Counted from the stretch's first letter, positions 24,031 through 30,566 are shown. The stretch is 33,605 nt of DNA from Nocardiopsis salina YIM 90010 (GCF_000341025.1 NZ_ANBF01000237.1:1-33605), one strand, 5' to 3'. Translations and numbers: made by a program. Notes: generated by a model from the sequence alone, not told the origin.

Positions 24031-24369
24031 GTGTCCCTGTACCAGTGGCGTGCCGGAGAGATCATCACCGCCGAGAAGCTTCGCAGCGGAGTCCAGTTCG
24101 GGCTGGTGAACGTCACGCCCGTCACCAGTGTCGGTAGCGGAGCCCTCGGCTCCTCGTACTACCGAGGCCGAGCAGACGTCACGTTCGATGTGCCCTTCGC
24201 CGAGATCCCCACGATCCAGGTGACCGCCCGCACCTCGGTGCCTGGTGGCACGTTCATCGAGGCCACGTACACCGACGTGTCCACCACCGGATTCACCATC
24301 GTGATCGCCCGGTCCAACGAGACCTCTACCAATGTGGATTGGTTGGCCATCGGTAGGCCCGACCTATGA
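24031..24369 (+). CDS. H-type-lectin-like tail tip protein
   Basis: A 112-residue protein from a GTG behind AGAGGAGGTG. The first 25 residues (LYQWRAGEIITAEKLRSGV) are the short attachment segment of actinophage tail proteins. The rest, FDVPFAEIPTIQVTART, then YTDVSTTGFTIVIAR and VDWLAIGRPDL, follows the H-type lectin pattern: a FxxPF strand, a VTTxGF strand and the closing WLAIG. H-type lectins bind sugars such as N-acetylgalactosamine as trimers. This is the smallest receptor-binding candidate in the window. The family match is by eye only. Confidence 0.7.
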   Translation: MSLYQWRAGEIITAEKLRSGVQFGLVNVTPVTSVGSGALGSSYYRGRADVTFDVPFAEIPTIQVTARTSVPGGTFIEATYTDVSTTGFTIVIARSNETSTNVDWLAIGRPDL

Positions 24370-24381
24370 GAGGGGCTGACG

Positions 24382-24633
24382 TTGCGCGATGACAGAGAGA
24401 CCCGCCCCATCCTGGGGCACACCGTGACGGCCGCGGACCTGTACGGGGAGCTCCGGCAGTTGTCCGGACAGCTACAGACCTCGATCACCCACCAAGAGGT
24501 GACCCGCACCCAGCTCCGCGACCACGAGCAGAGGATCCGCGCGCTGGAAGCGTGGCGCTACGCACTGCCGGTCAGTGCGTTCTCAGCGGTGGCCGCCGCC
24601 ATCGCCGCGATCATCAGCGCTTTCATGGGCTGA
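24382..24633 (+). CDS. Small coiled-coil protein with C-terminal membrane helix
   Basis: An 83-residue protein. The start is a TTG, since no in-frame ATG or GTG precedes the conserved-looking part; GAGGGG lies 7 nt before it. The body is a charged helix (YGELRQLSGQLQTSITHQEV, then QLRDHEQRIRALEAWRYAL) and the end is one membrane helix (SAFSAVAAAIAAIISAFMG). Encoded just before the endolysin, it may be a holin-like or spanin-like lysis accessory. It is followed by a terminator. Confidence 0.62.
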   Translation: MRDDRETRPILGHTVTAADLYGELRQLSGQLQTSITHQEVTRTQLRDHEQRIRALEAWRYALPVSAFSAVAAAIAAIISAFMG

Positions 24634-24666
24634 CCTGCCTCACCCCAAGCCGCATATTTGAAACCG

Positions 24667-24688
24667 CCCCGGCAACGTGCCGGGGTTT
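24667..24688 (+). terminator. Intrinsic terminator before the lysis genes
   Basis: Perfect 8-bp stem CCCCGGCA/TGCCGGGG with a 3-nt loop, then TTTCG. GAAAC before the stem also pairs with GTTTC after it, giving an A-tract/U-tract extension. Confidence 0.85.
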
Positions 24689-24711
24689 CGTCATGTCTGG
24701 AGGAGGCCCCT

Positions 24712-25548
24712 GTGGCCCGACCCACGAACTACGTCACCAGGTCTGATCTGGGGTGGCCGTCCACCAGCGGTGGCAACGCCGCCACGCCCCGGTCGGGGCT
24801 GGTGGTCCACTACGACAGCAGCGACCAGAACCTCGCTGCGAAACCCCACTCCGCGTGCGTGGACTACTGGAACCGCACCCGCTCCTTCCACACCGGCCCC
24901 TCCCGCGGCTGGGCGGACGTGGGATACAGCTTCATGGGATGTGCCCACGGCTACGTCATTGAGGGCCGCGGTCTCGGCCGTGAGCAGGCCGCACAGCCCG
25001 GCGGCAACACCTCCCACTACTCGGTGACGCTGGCGACCGGCCCGAACGACACCATCACCGACGACCAGATCAACGCCGTGCGCGAGCTGCGCCGATGGCT
25101 CATGGACGACCACGGCAACGCCGCCGCCGTGCTCGGACACCGCGACTTCACCGCCACCTCCTGCCCCGGCGACCGGGCGTACCGGATGGTGCAGGACGGC
25201 ACGTTCACCGGCGCCCCGGGCGCCATCACCAGCGAAGGAGATGAGGAAATGCTCGGACTCAGCCGTGGCGACAAGGGGCCCCGTGTGGAGGCCCTCCAGA
25301 CCAGCCTCAGGCACGCCGGGTTCGCCGACCTGCTCGGCGGACACGGCCCCCGCGGTGACGGGGTCGATGGCGACTACGGAGCCGGGACCTCCGATGCTGT
25401 CCTCGCTGCCCGGCAGTACGTCGGATCCGGCGCTTCCTCCGGCGACAGTGTGTCCGGTCCGGCAGCCGCGCAGATCCGCCGGGCGGTCGTGAAGCGAGAC
25501 ATCGCCCGCTTCGAGCAGGGCCTCGACCTGGATGAGGGGTCGTGCTGA
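24712..25548 (+). CDS. Endolysin: N-acetylmuramoyl-L-alanine amidase + PG-binding domain
   Basis: A 278-residue lysin from a GTG with GGAGGAGG before it; a longer frame to 24658 crosses the terminator. Residues about 10 to 165 are an amidase_2/PGRP domain: VVHYDSS (H33), GHRDFTATSCPG (H143, C151) give the zinc ligands. Amidases of this kind cut the bond between muramic acid and L-alanine. A Glu/Asp-rich hinge follows, then residues about 180 to 270 are a peptidoglycan-binding domain (LSRGDKGPRVEALQTSLRHAG). A strong ribosome binding site with an in-frame ATG lies in the hinge, so the binding domain may also be made alone. The stop overlaps the holin start. Confidence 0.9.
   Translation: MARPTNYVTRSDLGWPSTSGGNAATPRSGLVVHYDSSDQNLAAKPHSACVDYWNRTRSFHTGPSRGWADVGYSFMGCAHGYVIEGRGLGREQAAQPGGNTSHYSVTLATGPNDTITDDQINAVRELRRWLMDDHGNAAAVLGHRDFTATSCPGDRAYRMVQDGTFTGAPGAITSEGDEEMLGLSRGDKGPRVEALQTSLRHAGFADLLGGHGPRGDGVDGDYGAGTSDAVLAARQYVGSGASSGDSVSGPAAAQIRRAVVKRDIARFEQGLDLDEGSC
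25235..25251 (+). promoter_or_regulatory. Internal ribosome binding site in the endolysin gene
   Basis: AAGGAG (25235-25240), 8 nt, then ATG at 25249, in frame with the endolysin. Translation from here would give a 99-residue peptidoglycan-binding domain. Several known endolysins are made in two lengths in this way. Confidence 0.6.
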
Positions 25549-25766
25549 TGGGTGAGCACGAAGCGCCGAAGCCCGTGCCCAGCAAGCGCCCGGAGAAGAA
25601 GGTCGTCGCCAGCACCGCGAGCGGCGCCGGCGTGGCCGTGGTCATGTGGCTCGCCGCCCTCGTCGGGCTCGATGTCCCGGCCGGGGTGGCTGAGGCGGTC
25701 GTTGTTCTGGCCGTTGCGGTAGCCGGGTGGCTGGCTCCGCACACGCCCCGCGGCGAGGCGCCGTGA
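25548..25766 (+). CDS. Holin, two membrane helices
   Basis: A 72-residue protein. The ATG at 25548 overlaps the endolysin stop (TGATG). A basic, Pro-rich N-terminus (MGEHEAPKPVPSKRPEKK) precedes two membrane helices (ASGAGVAVVMWLAALVGL and GVAEAVVVLAVAVAGWLA) joined by a short DVPA turn. This is a class II holin layout and the position after the endolysin fits. It would open the membrane for lysin release. The stop overlaps the glycosyltransferase GTG (GTGA). Confidence 0.78.
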   Translation: MGEHEAPKPVPSKRPEKKVVASTASGAGVAVVMWLAALVGLDVPAGVAEAVVVLAVAVAGWLAPHTPRGEAP

Positions 25767-26401
25767 TCCCGAAGATTCTGCACGCTTGGTGGGGCGGTCC
25801 GGAGATGCCGCCCCACCTGGTCGCCTACCTCGACGAGTGGCGGAGGCTCCATCCGGGATGGGAGTTCCGCCTGTGGACTCCCGAGACCACACCGCACCTC
25901 GGTGCGTATCAGGACCTCTACGAGCACCCCGAGATCTACTCGCCCAAGAGCAACGTGTGGCAGTGGCGCTCTGACCTCGCGCGGTACCGGATCCTGCACA
26001 CCTACGGCGGGGTGTATGTCGACGCTGATCTCGAACCGCTCCGCCCGGTCGATGACCTCCTCGACAACACCGCGTTCATCGCCGAGGAGGGGCGGGGGTT
26101 CATCAACAACGCGTTCATGGGTGCCATCCCCGGATCCGCGTGGATGGAGGACGTGCTCGCGGGGCTCCGCGCCTCGGTGCTTGCACAGCCGCGGGCGCGG
26201 TCGAACCGCCAGCTCGGCGCCCACTACCTCACCCGAGTCGCCCGCAGGCACCCCGAACTCACGGTGTTGCCCACCGAGCTGGTGTACCCGTTCCACTGGA
26301 GCGAGCTCGACCAGCGCGACCGTCCCGCCGTCGACGGTGCTTACACGCGCCATCACTGGCACAACAAAACGACGCAGGTCGAGAGCGAGGTGGTCGTGTG
26401 A
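25763..26401 (+). CDS. DXD-type glycosyltransferase (OCH1-like)
   Basis: A 212-residue enzyme from a GTG coupled to the holin gene (GTGA). IPKILHAWWGG is the usual opening of the sugar-transferase family with DXD motif (Gly_transf_sug). SDLARYRILHTYGGVYVDADLEPL contains the metal/sugar-nucleotide binding D87 and D89 and is the most conserved part. INNAFMGAIPGSAWM follows. The donor and acceptor are unknown. It is encoded in the late operon, after lysis genes, so it may decorate virion proteins or change the host cell wall glycans, which would alter receptors. Confidence 0.84.
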   Translation: MIPKILHAWWGGPEMPPHLVAYLDEWRRLHPGWEFRLWTPETTPHLGAYQDLYEHPEIYSPKSNVWQWRSDLARYRILHTYGGVYVDADLEPLRPVDDLLDNTAFIAEEGRGFINNAFMGAIPGSAWMEDVLAGLRASVLAQPRARSNRQLGAHYLTRVARRHPELTVLPTELVYPFHWSELDQRDRPAVDGAYTRHHWHNKTTQVESEVVV

Positions 26402-27093
26402 GGCTGTCCGCCACGATCATGGCCCACCCCGTGCGTGAGGACAGCGCCGAGCGGGTCCGGGCCGCGCTCGATCGGGACGTGGAGATCATCTACGACACCG
26501 AGGCGGAGCCGTCGAAGGATCCTCGCCAGCGTTGGCGCACCGGCCGGCGCGCGTGGGAAGCCCACGACCCCGAAGCGGACTACCACCTCGTGCTCCAGGA
26601 CGACGCGCTCATCTCCCGCGACCTGATCACGGGACTGGAGAAGGCCCTCGACGTCCTGGGACCCGAAGGGCTGGTGTCCGCGTACACCGGCACCGGGCGC
26701 CCGAACCAGACGCACGTTCGTCGCGCCCTGTCCCGCGCCACGGACCGTGACGACGCGTGGATGACGACACGTTCACTGTGCTGGGGCGTCGCTATCCTCA
26801 CCCCGGTGCACACGATCGGCGACATGCTCCGCTGGTGCTCGCACGGGAGCAAAAGCCGGATGCCCTACGACATGCGCATAGGCAGGTACTACAGGGATCG
26901 GCTCCGGTGGCGCACCTGGTACACGGTGCCGAGCCTGGTCGAGCACCAGGACGGCGAATCCCTTTGCGGAAACGGCCGCGGCTCCTCGCGGGTGGCGCAC
27001 CAGTTCCTCGGCGAGGACGCATCGGCCCTGACGGTCGACTGGACACGCACCCCGCCGTCCGGGCTCCCGACCCTGCACACTGTCCCTGCTTGA
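26398..27093 (+). CDS. Second putative glycosyltransferase, GT-A-like
   Basis: A 231-residue protein from a GTG overlapping the previous stop (GTGA). LSATIMAHPVREDSAERVRAAL opens like a GT2-type fold, and the segment YHLVLQDDALISRDL carries an acidic pair (D68, D69) where a metal-binding DXD-like motif would lie. A later stretch (WMTTRSLCWGVAILTP) and VEHQDGESLCGNG complete the pattern seen in actinophage glycosyltransferases. No membrane segment. It is unrelated in sequence to the enzyme before it. The two are probably made from one message and may act in order on the same glycan; the target is unknown. Confidence 0.72.
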   Translation: MRLSATIMAHPVREDSAERVRAALDRDVEIIYDTEAEPSKDPRQRWRTGRRAWEAHDPEADYHLVLQDDALISRDLITGLEKALDVLGPEGLVSAYTGTGRPNQTHVRRALSRATDRDDAWMTTRSLCWGVAILTPVHTIGDMLRWCSHGSKSRMPYDMRIGRYYRDRLRWRTWYTVPSLVEHQDGESLCGNGRGSSRVAHQFLGEDASALTVDWTRTPPSGLPTLHTVPA

Positions 27094-27107
27094 GCCCTGG
27101 GTACACG

Positions 27108-27145
27108 ACCGCCCCCGCTCCACCTTCGTGGTGGGCGGGGGCGGT
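27108..27145. terminator. Strong terminator at the end of the phage late operon
   Basis: Perfect 11-bp stem ACCGCCCCCGC/GCGGGGGCGGT with an inner CCAC/GTGG pairing, then TTTCG on the plus strand. It lies between convergent transcription units and could stop both. Confidence 0.88.
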
Positions 27146-27154
27146 TTCGTCGTG

Positions 27155-27292
27155 TCAGGACTCGTCGGTCTCGTCGGCGTCGAGGTCGATGCCGAGGTAC
27201 TCGGCAATGGCGTAGGCGCCTTCAGCGCCCGTGGCGGTGAGGATCTCGGCGAGCTGGGCTTGGTCGTCCCGGGTCAGGGGGTCATCGTCCAT
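27155..27292 (-). CDS. 45-residue acidic peptide, last gene of the minus operon
   Basis: ATG at 27292, 18 nt after the acetyltransferase stop. The sequence is very acidic: DDDPLTRDDQAQLAEILT, then EGAYAIAEYLGIDLDADETDES. Residues 7 to 34 would make two amphipathic helices resembling a small carrier- or adaptor-like domain. The ribosome binding site is weak, so it may depend on coupling. It was not long enough for most gene callers, but it has coherent composition and fills the space exactly up to the terminator. It could be a second peptide substrate, an immunity or an accessory protein; none is shown. Confidence 0.5.
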   Translation of the reverse strand: MDDDPLTRDDQAQLAEILTATGAEGAYAIAEYLGIDLDADETDES

Positions 27293-27310
27293 GCACAGGG
27301 TGTACCCGGT

Positions 27311-27835
27311 TCAGGCTCGGGTGATCCGGCCGGAGAGCAGGCTGTCCAGGTCAGGACGTACCTCCGCTGCGCGCGTCAGGAACGTGCACACCTTGCCCCT
27401 GCGATCGACCTCCCGCAGGACCGTCCACCCCTGCACGCGCGTGTAGTACCGGACCAGCTCCGGAGCGAACGTGCCCCGTCGCACCTCCTGATGCCCGGTC
27501 CGAGCGGCGTGGCCAAGAGCCCACCGCGCCAATACCCACCCCAACCGGCGGTCGTTCGGGACGGTCCACGTCGAGGCGAGGAACACCGCCGGGATGTCTC
27601 GTTCCTCCTCGGTGAACGCCCACGCCGGCGATTCCGTGTAGGTGGTGGTGCAGCCTGCGATCTCACCGTCGTCGAGCAGGACCCAGTTTGGGGTCTCGTC
27701 GCCGGCCTGTTCGGCCATGGCGGCCGCGGCTCGGAGACTCACCCCGACCCGACGCTCCTCCAACCACTGCACGCGCCGGGACACCATGTCCTCGATGCCC
27801 TCGGCGTCGTCGGCGACCGCCGGTCGAATCTCCAT
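27311..27835 (-). CDS. GNAT-family N-acetyltransferase
   Basis: A 174-residue acetyltransferase. EIRPAVADDAEGIEDMVSRRVQWLEE is the GNAT opening, WVLLDDGEIAGCTTTY is the central beta pair, and NDRRLGWVLARWALGHAARTG matches the acetyl-CoA pyrophosphate-binding region in a slightly divergent RxLGW form. The end (ELVRYYTRVQGWTVLREVDR) has the usual FY-x-x-x-GW signature. The ATG at 27835 overlaps the stop of the asparagine-synthetase-like gene (TGATG); a GTG one codon earlier is possible. The cluster for albusnodin, an acetylated lasso peptide, also pairs a macrolactam synthetase with a GNAT enzyme, so peptide Lys or amine acetylation is a reasonable guess here. Confidence 0.8.
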   Translation of the reverse strand: MEIRPAVADDAEGIEDMVSRRVQWLEERRVGVSLRAAAAMAEQAGDETPNWVLLDDGEIAGCTTTYTESPAWAFTEEERDIPAVFLASTWTVPNDRRLGWVLARWALGHAARTGHQEVRRGTFAPELVRYYTRVQGWTVLREVDRRGKVCTFLTRAAEVRPDLDSLLSGRITRA

Positions 27836-29427
27836 CACACCCGTGTCCTTCCCCGCAAGCTGCGCACGCCCACTTCCAGTATCAACGGCCGGTACACATC
27901 AAAGGTCCTGCCACCGGTGGCTTCGAACTCCGCCGCGGAGCGGTGAAGCTCCTCGCCGTCGAGGTAGCCCTCCTCGACCAAGAGCGCCCCTTCATCCAAG
28001 AGGTCCCTCAGGAGGCGGCTGCCGTGGCGTCGCATCGACAAGTCCAAGACCTCTTGGAAGGTCTCTTTCAACTCCGGGTGCGAGACGTCTCGGGAGAACC
28101 CCGCCCGTGCCAGCCGGTCCCGCAGCAGACGCTTGTCCGATCTCCACTCGGCCGGCAGCGACTCAGCCAAGCGCACCACCTCGGGAGCCGCGAATGGGGT
28201 GATCGGCCAGATGCCGTGGCGCATGTGCTGGGGGTAGATCGCGGAGAAGCAAGCCAGGATCGACCACAGGGTCGGCCCCAAGGGCGCCGCCCCCTCGAAC
28301 CGGTGCGGGAGAAGCTCCCGGCCGCGGGGCCCGAGGAAGGCCGGCACGCCCCGGACGTGACGCAACGGTGAGTGCGAGGTGAGTCCGAGGGCCTCGCGTT
28401 CGGCCCGTCTGAGTTTCATGGCCTCATCACCACCGAGGCCAGTGAACAACACCCGCTTACCCGCGGACGCGTAGTCCTGGAGGAGGACGTCCCGGGCCTC
28501 GGCGTAGGGGCCTTCGTCGGGGTCGAACGGCACACCGCGACGCCGAGGACCGTCCGGGGCGAACGGTAGATGCTCGGCCATCTCGACCGTATGGTCAGGA
28601 CCGAACCCGTGCGCGAGGAACTCCGAGCGTCGGCGGCGCTGCTGCTTTCCCATGGCTCCGGGGAGCAGCATCGCGCCGGTGCCCACGCGCCCGGGGTAGA
28701 GCTGTGCCAGGGACAGGGCCACGTTGGTGGAGTCCATACCGCCGGACACGTCGGCCACGGTGTGGTCGGGATCGACCTCCCACCGGTCGACCACCCCGGC
28801 GAGCACCTGCTCGAACGCGGCCACCGGGTCAGCGTCGGGGCGGAGTTCACGCGGCAGGGCGTGCATCCCGGGTTCGGGGTAGGTGATCTGCACGTCCGCG
28901 CCGGTGTAGGTGGCGGTGGCTCGCTCGGTGAGGGTGACTACGTCGGCGAGCAGGGTCGCCGAGGAGTAGTAGTTCGCGTAGGTCAGGAACCGCACCACCG
29001 AGAGCGGATCGAGGCGACCGGGGTCGACGTGGTCGACGAGGTCGAGCATGTCCCACGAGCCTCGAAGCGTGCCGTCCGCGGTGGCCAGATGCACGGGCGC
29101 GCACCCCCATTTGCTCGCCTGGATCCTGGCCTTTCCGGCGGTGAGCTCGATGGTGAGGAAGCCCAGCGGCCAGTCATGCACGGTCTCGGCGCGCTGGGTG
29201 TACTCGTCGGCCGTCACGTAGTCGGTGCTGGTGTTCCAGTCGAGGCGACCGCGCACGCGTTCTCGGATGACCATGAGGGTTCGTCCCTCGGTCATGCTCA
29301 TGCGGGATTCGAGGCAGGGGTGCGAGTAGGGCGTGAGGGTGGAGCGCCCGGTCGCCCAACCGGTGGGGGTTGGCCGCCACCGGTCGGGGTGGTGCAGGTC
29401 CTCGGGATGGATGTGGAGCTTGAGCAC
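27835..29427 (-). CDS. Asparagine-synthetase-like ATP-dependent macrolactam cyclase
   Basis: A 530-residue protein from a GTG behind GAGAGGA. The C-terminal synthetase domain is intact: the PP-loop VSGGMDST (S228 to T234) binds ATP, GLGGDE (G330 to E335) is the second conserved loop, and ITPFAAPEVVRLAESLP with SDKRLLRDRL closes the site. Such a domain adenylates a carboxylate and joins it to an amine. The N-terminal domain starts MLKLHIHPED and has no catalytic Cys2, so it cannot release ammonia from glutamine, as in lasso-peptide cyclases and beta-lactam synthetases. With two tiny peptides upstream and a GNAT gene downstream, a peptide macrolactam product is likely. Other amide-forming roles on small molecules remain open. 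Confidence 0.78.
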   Translation of the reverse strand: MLKLHIHPEDLHHPDRWRPTPTGWATGRSTLTPYSHPCLESRMSMTEGRTLMVIRERVRGRLDWNTSTDYVTADEYTQRAETVHDWPLGFLTIELTAGKARIQASKWGCAPVHLATADGTLRGSWDMLDLVDHVDPGRLDPLSVVRFLTYANYYSSATLLADVVTLTERATATYTGADVQITYPEPGMHALPRELRPDADPVAAFEQVLAGVVDRWEVDPDHTVADVSGGMDSTNVALSLAQLYPGRVGTGAMLLPGAMGKQQRRRRSEFLAHGFGPDHTVEMAEHLPFAPDGPRRRGVPFDPDEGPYAEARDVLLQDYASAGKRVLFTGLGGDEAMKLRRAEREALGLTSHSPLRHVRGVPAFLGPRGRELLPHRFEGAAPLGPTLWSILACFSAIYPQHMRHGIWPITPFAAPEVVRLAESLPAEWRSDKRLLRDRLARAGFSRDVSHPELKETFQEVLDLSMRRHGSRLLRDLLDEGALLVEEGYLDGEELHRSAAEFEATGGRTFDVYRPLILEVGVRSLRGRTRV

Positions 29428-29449
29428 GGGGGTCCTCTCCGAAACGAGA

Positions 29450-29475
29450 GCGGGGCGGCCGTGTGGCCGCCCCGC
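29450..29475 (-). terminator. Strong hairpin between small peptide gene and cyclase
   Basis: Perfect 11-bp stem GCGGGGCGGCC/GGCCGCCCCGC with a 4-nt loop, in the 61-nt gap between the 40-residue peptide gene and the cyclase gene, on the minus strand. No U-tract follows. Attenuating hairpins after the precursor gene are common in RiPP operons, where they keep peptide mRNA high and enzyme mRNA low. Confidence 0.65.
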
Positions 29476-29488
29476 GGGGGGTAGAGGG

Positions 29489-29611
29489 TTAGATCTCGTC
29501 GTACTGCTTGGGGGCGTCCCCGTCGCCCTTGACCTTGGTGTACTCGTCGGCCTGGTCAGGGACGGCGAGCTTCTGGGGGGTCTGGAACAGGTCCTCGATG
29601 ATCTCGTTCAC
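29489..29611 (-). CDS. 40-residue peptide, candidate precursor peptide
   Basis: GTG start with AAGGA 8 nt upstream, 24 nt after the previous small gene and directly before the strong hairpin and the cyclase gene. The N-terminal part NEIIEDLFQTPQKLAVPD is amphipathic and leader-like. The C-terminal part (ADEYTKVKGDGDAPKQYDEI) is short, flexible and rich in Asp/Glu and Lys, so carboxylates and amines that an amide-forming enzyme could join are available. It does not match the standard lasso rule (Thr at -2 and Gly at 1 with Asp/Glu 7 to 9 residues on) in an obvious way. That it is the substrate is inferred from position and composition. Confidence 0.6.
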   Translation of the reverse strand: MNEIIEDLFQTPQKLAVPDQADEYTKVKGDGDAPKQYDEI

Positions 29612-29635
29612 GGGGCAGTCCTTCCAGTCGTTGGG

Positions 29636-29749
29636 CTACTTGCCGTTCTTCTTCTCGTTGCGAAGGCGGTCGGCCTCTTCCTCGGCCTCCTTCTCGGCCT
29701 TGGTCAGGGGGCGGTCGGCCCGGGGGTCGTCGGCGTCGTAGGTCTTCAC
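29636..29749 (-). CDS. 37-residue highly charged peptide
   Basis: GTG at 29749 with an excellent ribosome binding site (GAGGAGG) on its strand. The peptide is KTYDADDPRADRPLTKAEK followed by a helix of Glu/Ala/Lys (EAEEEADRLRNEKKNGK). It is too short and charged to be an enzyme. Its strong initiation signal, a structured leader in front, and the two-peptide arrangement before the cyclase suggest an abundant small product. It could be a second precursor, a carrier of the lysines acetylated by the GNAT protein, or an unrelated protein. No family recognised. Confidence 0.55.
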   Translation of the reverse strand: MKTYDADDPRADRPLTKAEKEAEEEADRLRNEKKNGK

Positions 29750-29779
29750 GTGGTTCCTCCTCGGCTGTGGTCGGGTGGA

Positions 29780-29846
29780 GGGTGCGGCCGGTTGGGGTGC
29801 CCCGTCTGGGGAGTCGGGGCGTTGTGTGTTGTCGCCGGCCGCACCC
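29780..29846 (-). promoter_or_regulatory. Nested hairpin leader before the small peptide genes
   Basis: Perfect 12-bp arms CCGGGTGCGGCCGG-type: GGGTGCGGCCGG (29780-29791) and CCGGCCGCACCC (29835-29846), enclosing an inner GCCCCG/CGGGGC hairpin. On the minus strand it ends about 30 nt before the GTG of the 37-residue peptide, in the roughly 200-nt gap that has no gene. It could be an attenuator, an mRNA stabiliser or a ligand-sensing leader. Confidence 0.55.
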
Positions 29847-29947
29847 GGCTGGTTGGAGGCGCCCGCCCGTGACACGCCCCTCGATATGTCCCGGGCGGGC
29901 TCCCCTGCGCCGACCCCCACGAGGGGAGGGGGCGGCGGGCTGGTTAG

Positions 29948-30136
29948 TCAGGCAGCGACCGGGATCGGCTCGGCGATCTCCAAGAGCGCCACGAGATTCA
30001 ACGCCTGCGTGTCCCCCGTCGCGACCCGCGCCTCCCACCGGCGGCGCCGGTGAAGGTGGTCAAGCACGTAGGGGCGCACGACCAGACGACCCGGGAGCGG
30101 GCGCTCGGCCGGAACAGTCAGCAGCTCCCTTGCCAC
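29948..30136 (-). CDS. 62-residue basic protein, unknown
   Basis: GTG at 30136, overlapping the end of the preceding small gene by 19 nt, with GGGGGTGG upstream. The middle is strongly basic (VVRPYVLDHLHRRRRWEARVATGD) and the end is hydrophobic (LNLVALLEIAEPIPVAA). No family recognised. Its place in a tight string of small genes behind the GntR-controlled promoter argues that it is real. Confidence 0.5.
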   Translation of the reverse strand: MARELLTVPAERPLPGRLVVRPYVLDHLHRRRRWEARVATGDTQALNLVALLEIAEPIPVAA

Positions 30137-30336
30137 GGGGCCACCCCCTGACCGATCGCCTTACCGGGGTCGTGGAGGCGTGCCTCCAGTTCCTGCGGGG
30201 TGGGCTCCATGAGCGTCGGCGTGACACCGGTACCGGAACGTCGTGGGTTGGCGATCCACCAGTTCGGAGTCCGCCAAATACGCCACGTCTTGCCGTAGGT
30301 GCGCTGGAGGTAGTCGAGCACGGGATCCTCGGTCAT
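30118..30336 (-). CDS. 72-residue small protein, paralogue of its neighbour
   Basis: ATG at 30336 overlaps the previous stop (ATGA). Sequence LDYLQRTYGKTWRIWRTPNWWIANPRR, then TPQELEARLHDPG. It shares the frame YGxxWxIxRT, WxAxRR and TxxELxAxL with the gene before it, so the two are tandem paralogues. Proteins of this shape (Trp-rich beta strands then a TxEEL helix) are common in actinomycetes next to GntR or XRE regulators; function is unknown. Confidence 0.62.
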   Translation of the reverse strand: MTEDPVLDYLQRTYGKTWRIWRTPNWWIANPRRSGTGVTPTLMEPTPQELEARLHDPGKAIGQGVAPWQGSC

Positions 30337-30566
30337 CGCGTCCTCGCCTCCGCGCACTCGATCGCGGCTCGGAGCTCCTCGGCGGTGGACGCCCGAAGCC
30401 CTTGGAGGCTGGGGCGGGGGTCGTGACGCCTCGCGAACCAGGCGCCGGGGGTGCCGCCGTGATCGGTGCTGCGGGTGATGGTCCACCCGGTGCCGTAGGC
30501 GGTGATGAGGGCGGTGAGTTCAGGATCAGCCGTGTCGACGGCGACGGGGGGTGCGGTGGCGTTCAT
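30333..30566 (-). CDS. 77-residue small protein, paralogue of its neighbour
   Basis: ATG at 30566 directly abuts the stop of the upstream gene. PELTALITAYGTGWTITRSTDHGGTPGAWFARRHDP, then LRASTAEELRAAIECAEA. The pattern YGxxWxI, WxAxR and TxEELxAxI matches the next gene, so the pair probably arose by duplication. Mostly a small beta sheet with a C-terminal helix. No function known. Confidence 0.65.
   Translation of the reverse strand: MNATAPPVAVDTADPELTALITAYGTGWTITRSTDHGGTPGAWFARRHDPRPSLQGLRASTAEELRAAIECAEARTR

Noticed and set aside
27128-27946. A 272-codon plus-strand frame after the late terminator
   Set aside because: It begins inside the terminator stem and runs antisense to the acetyltransferase gene.
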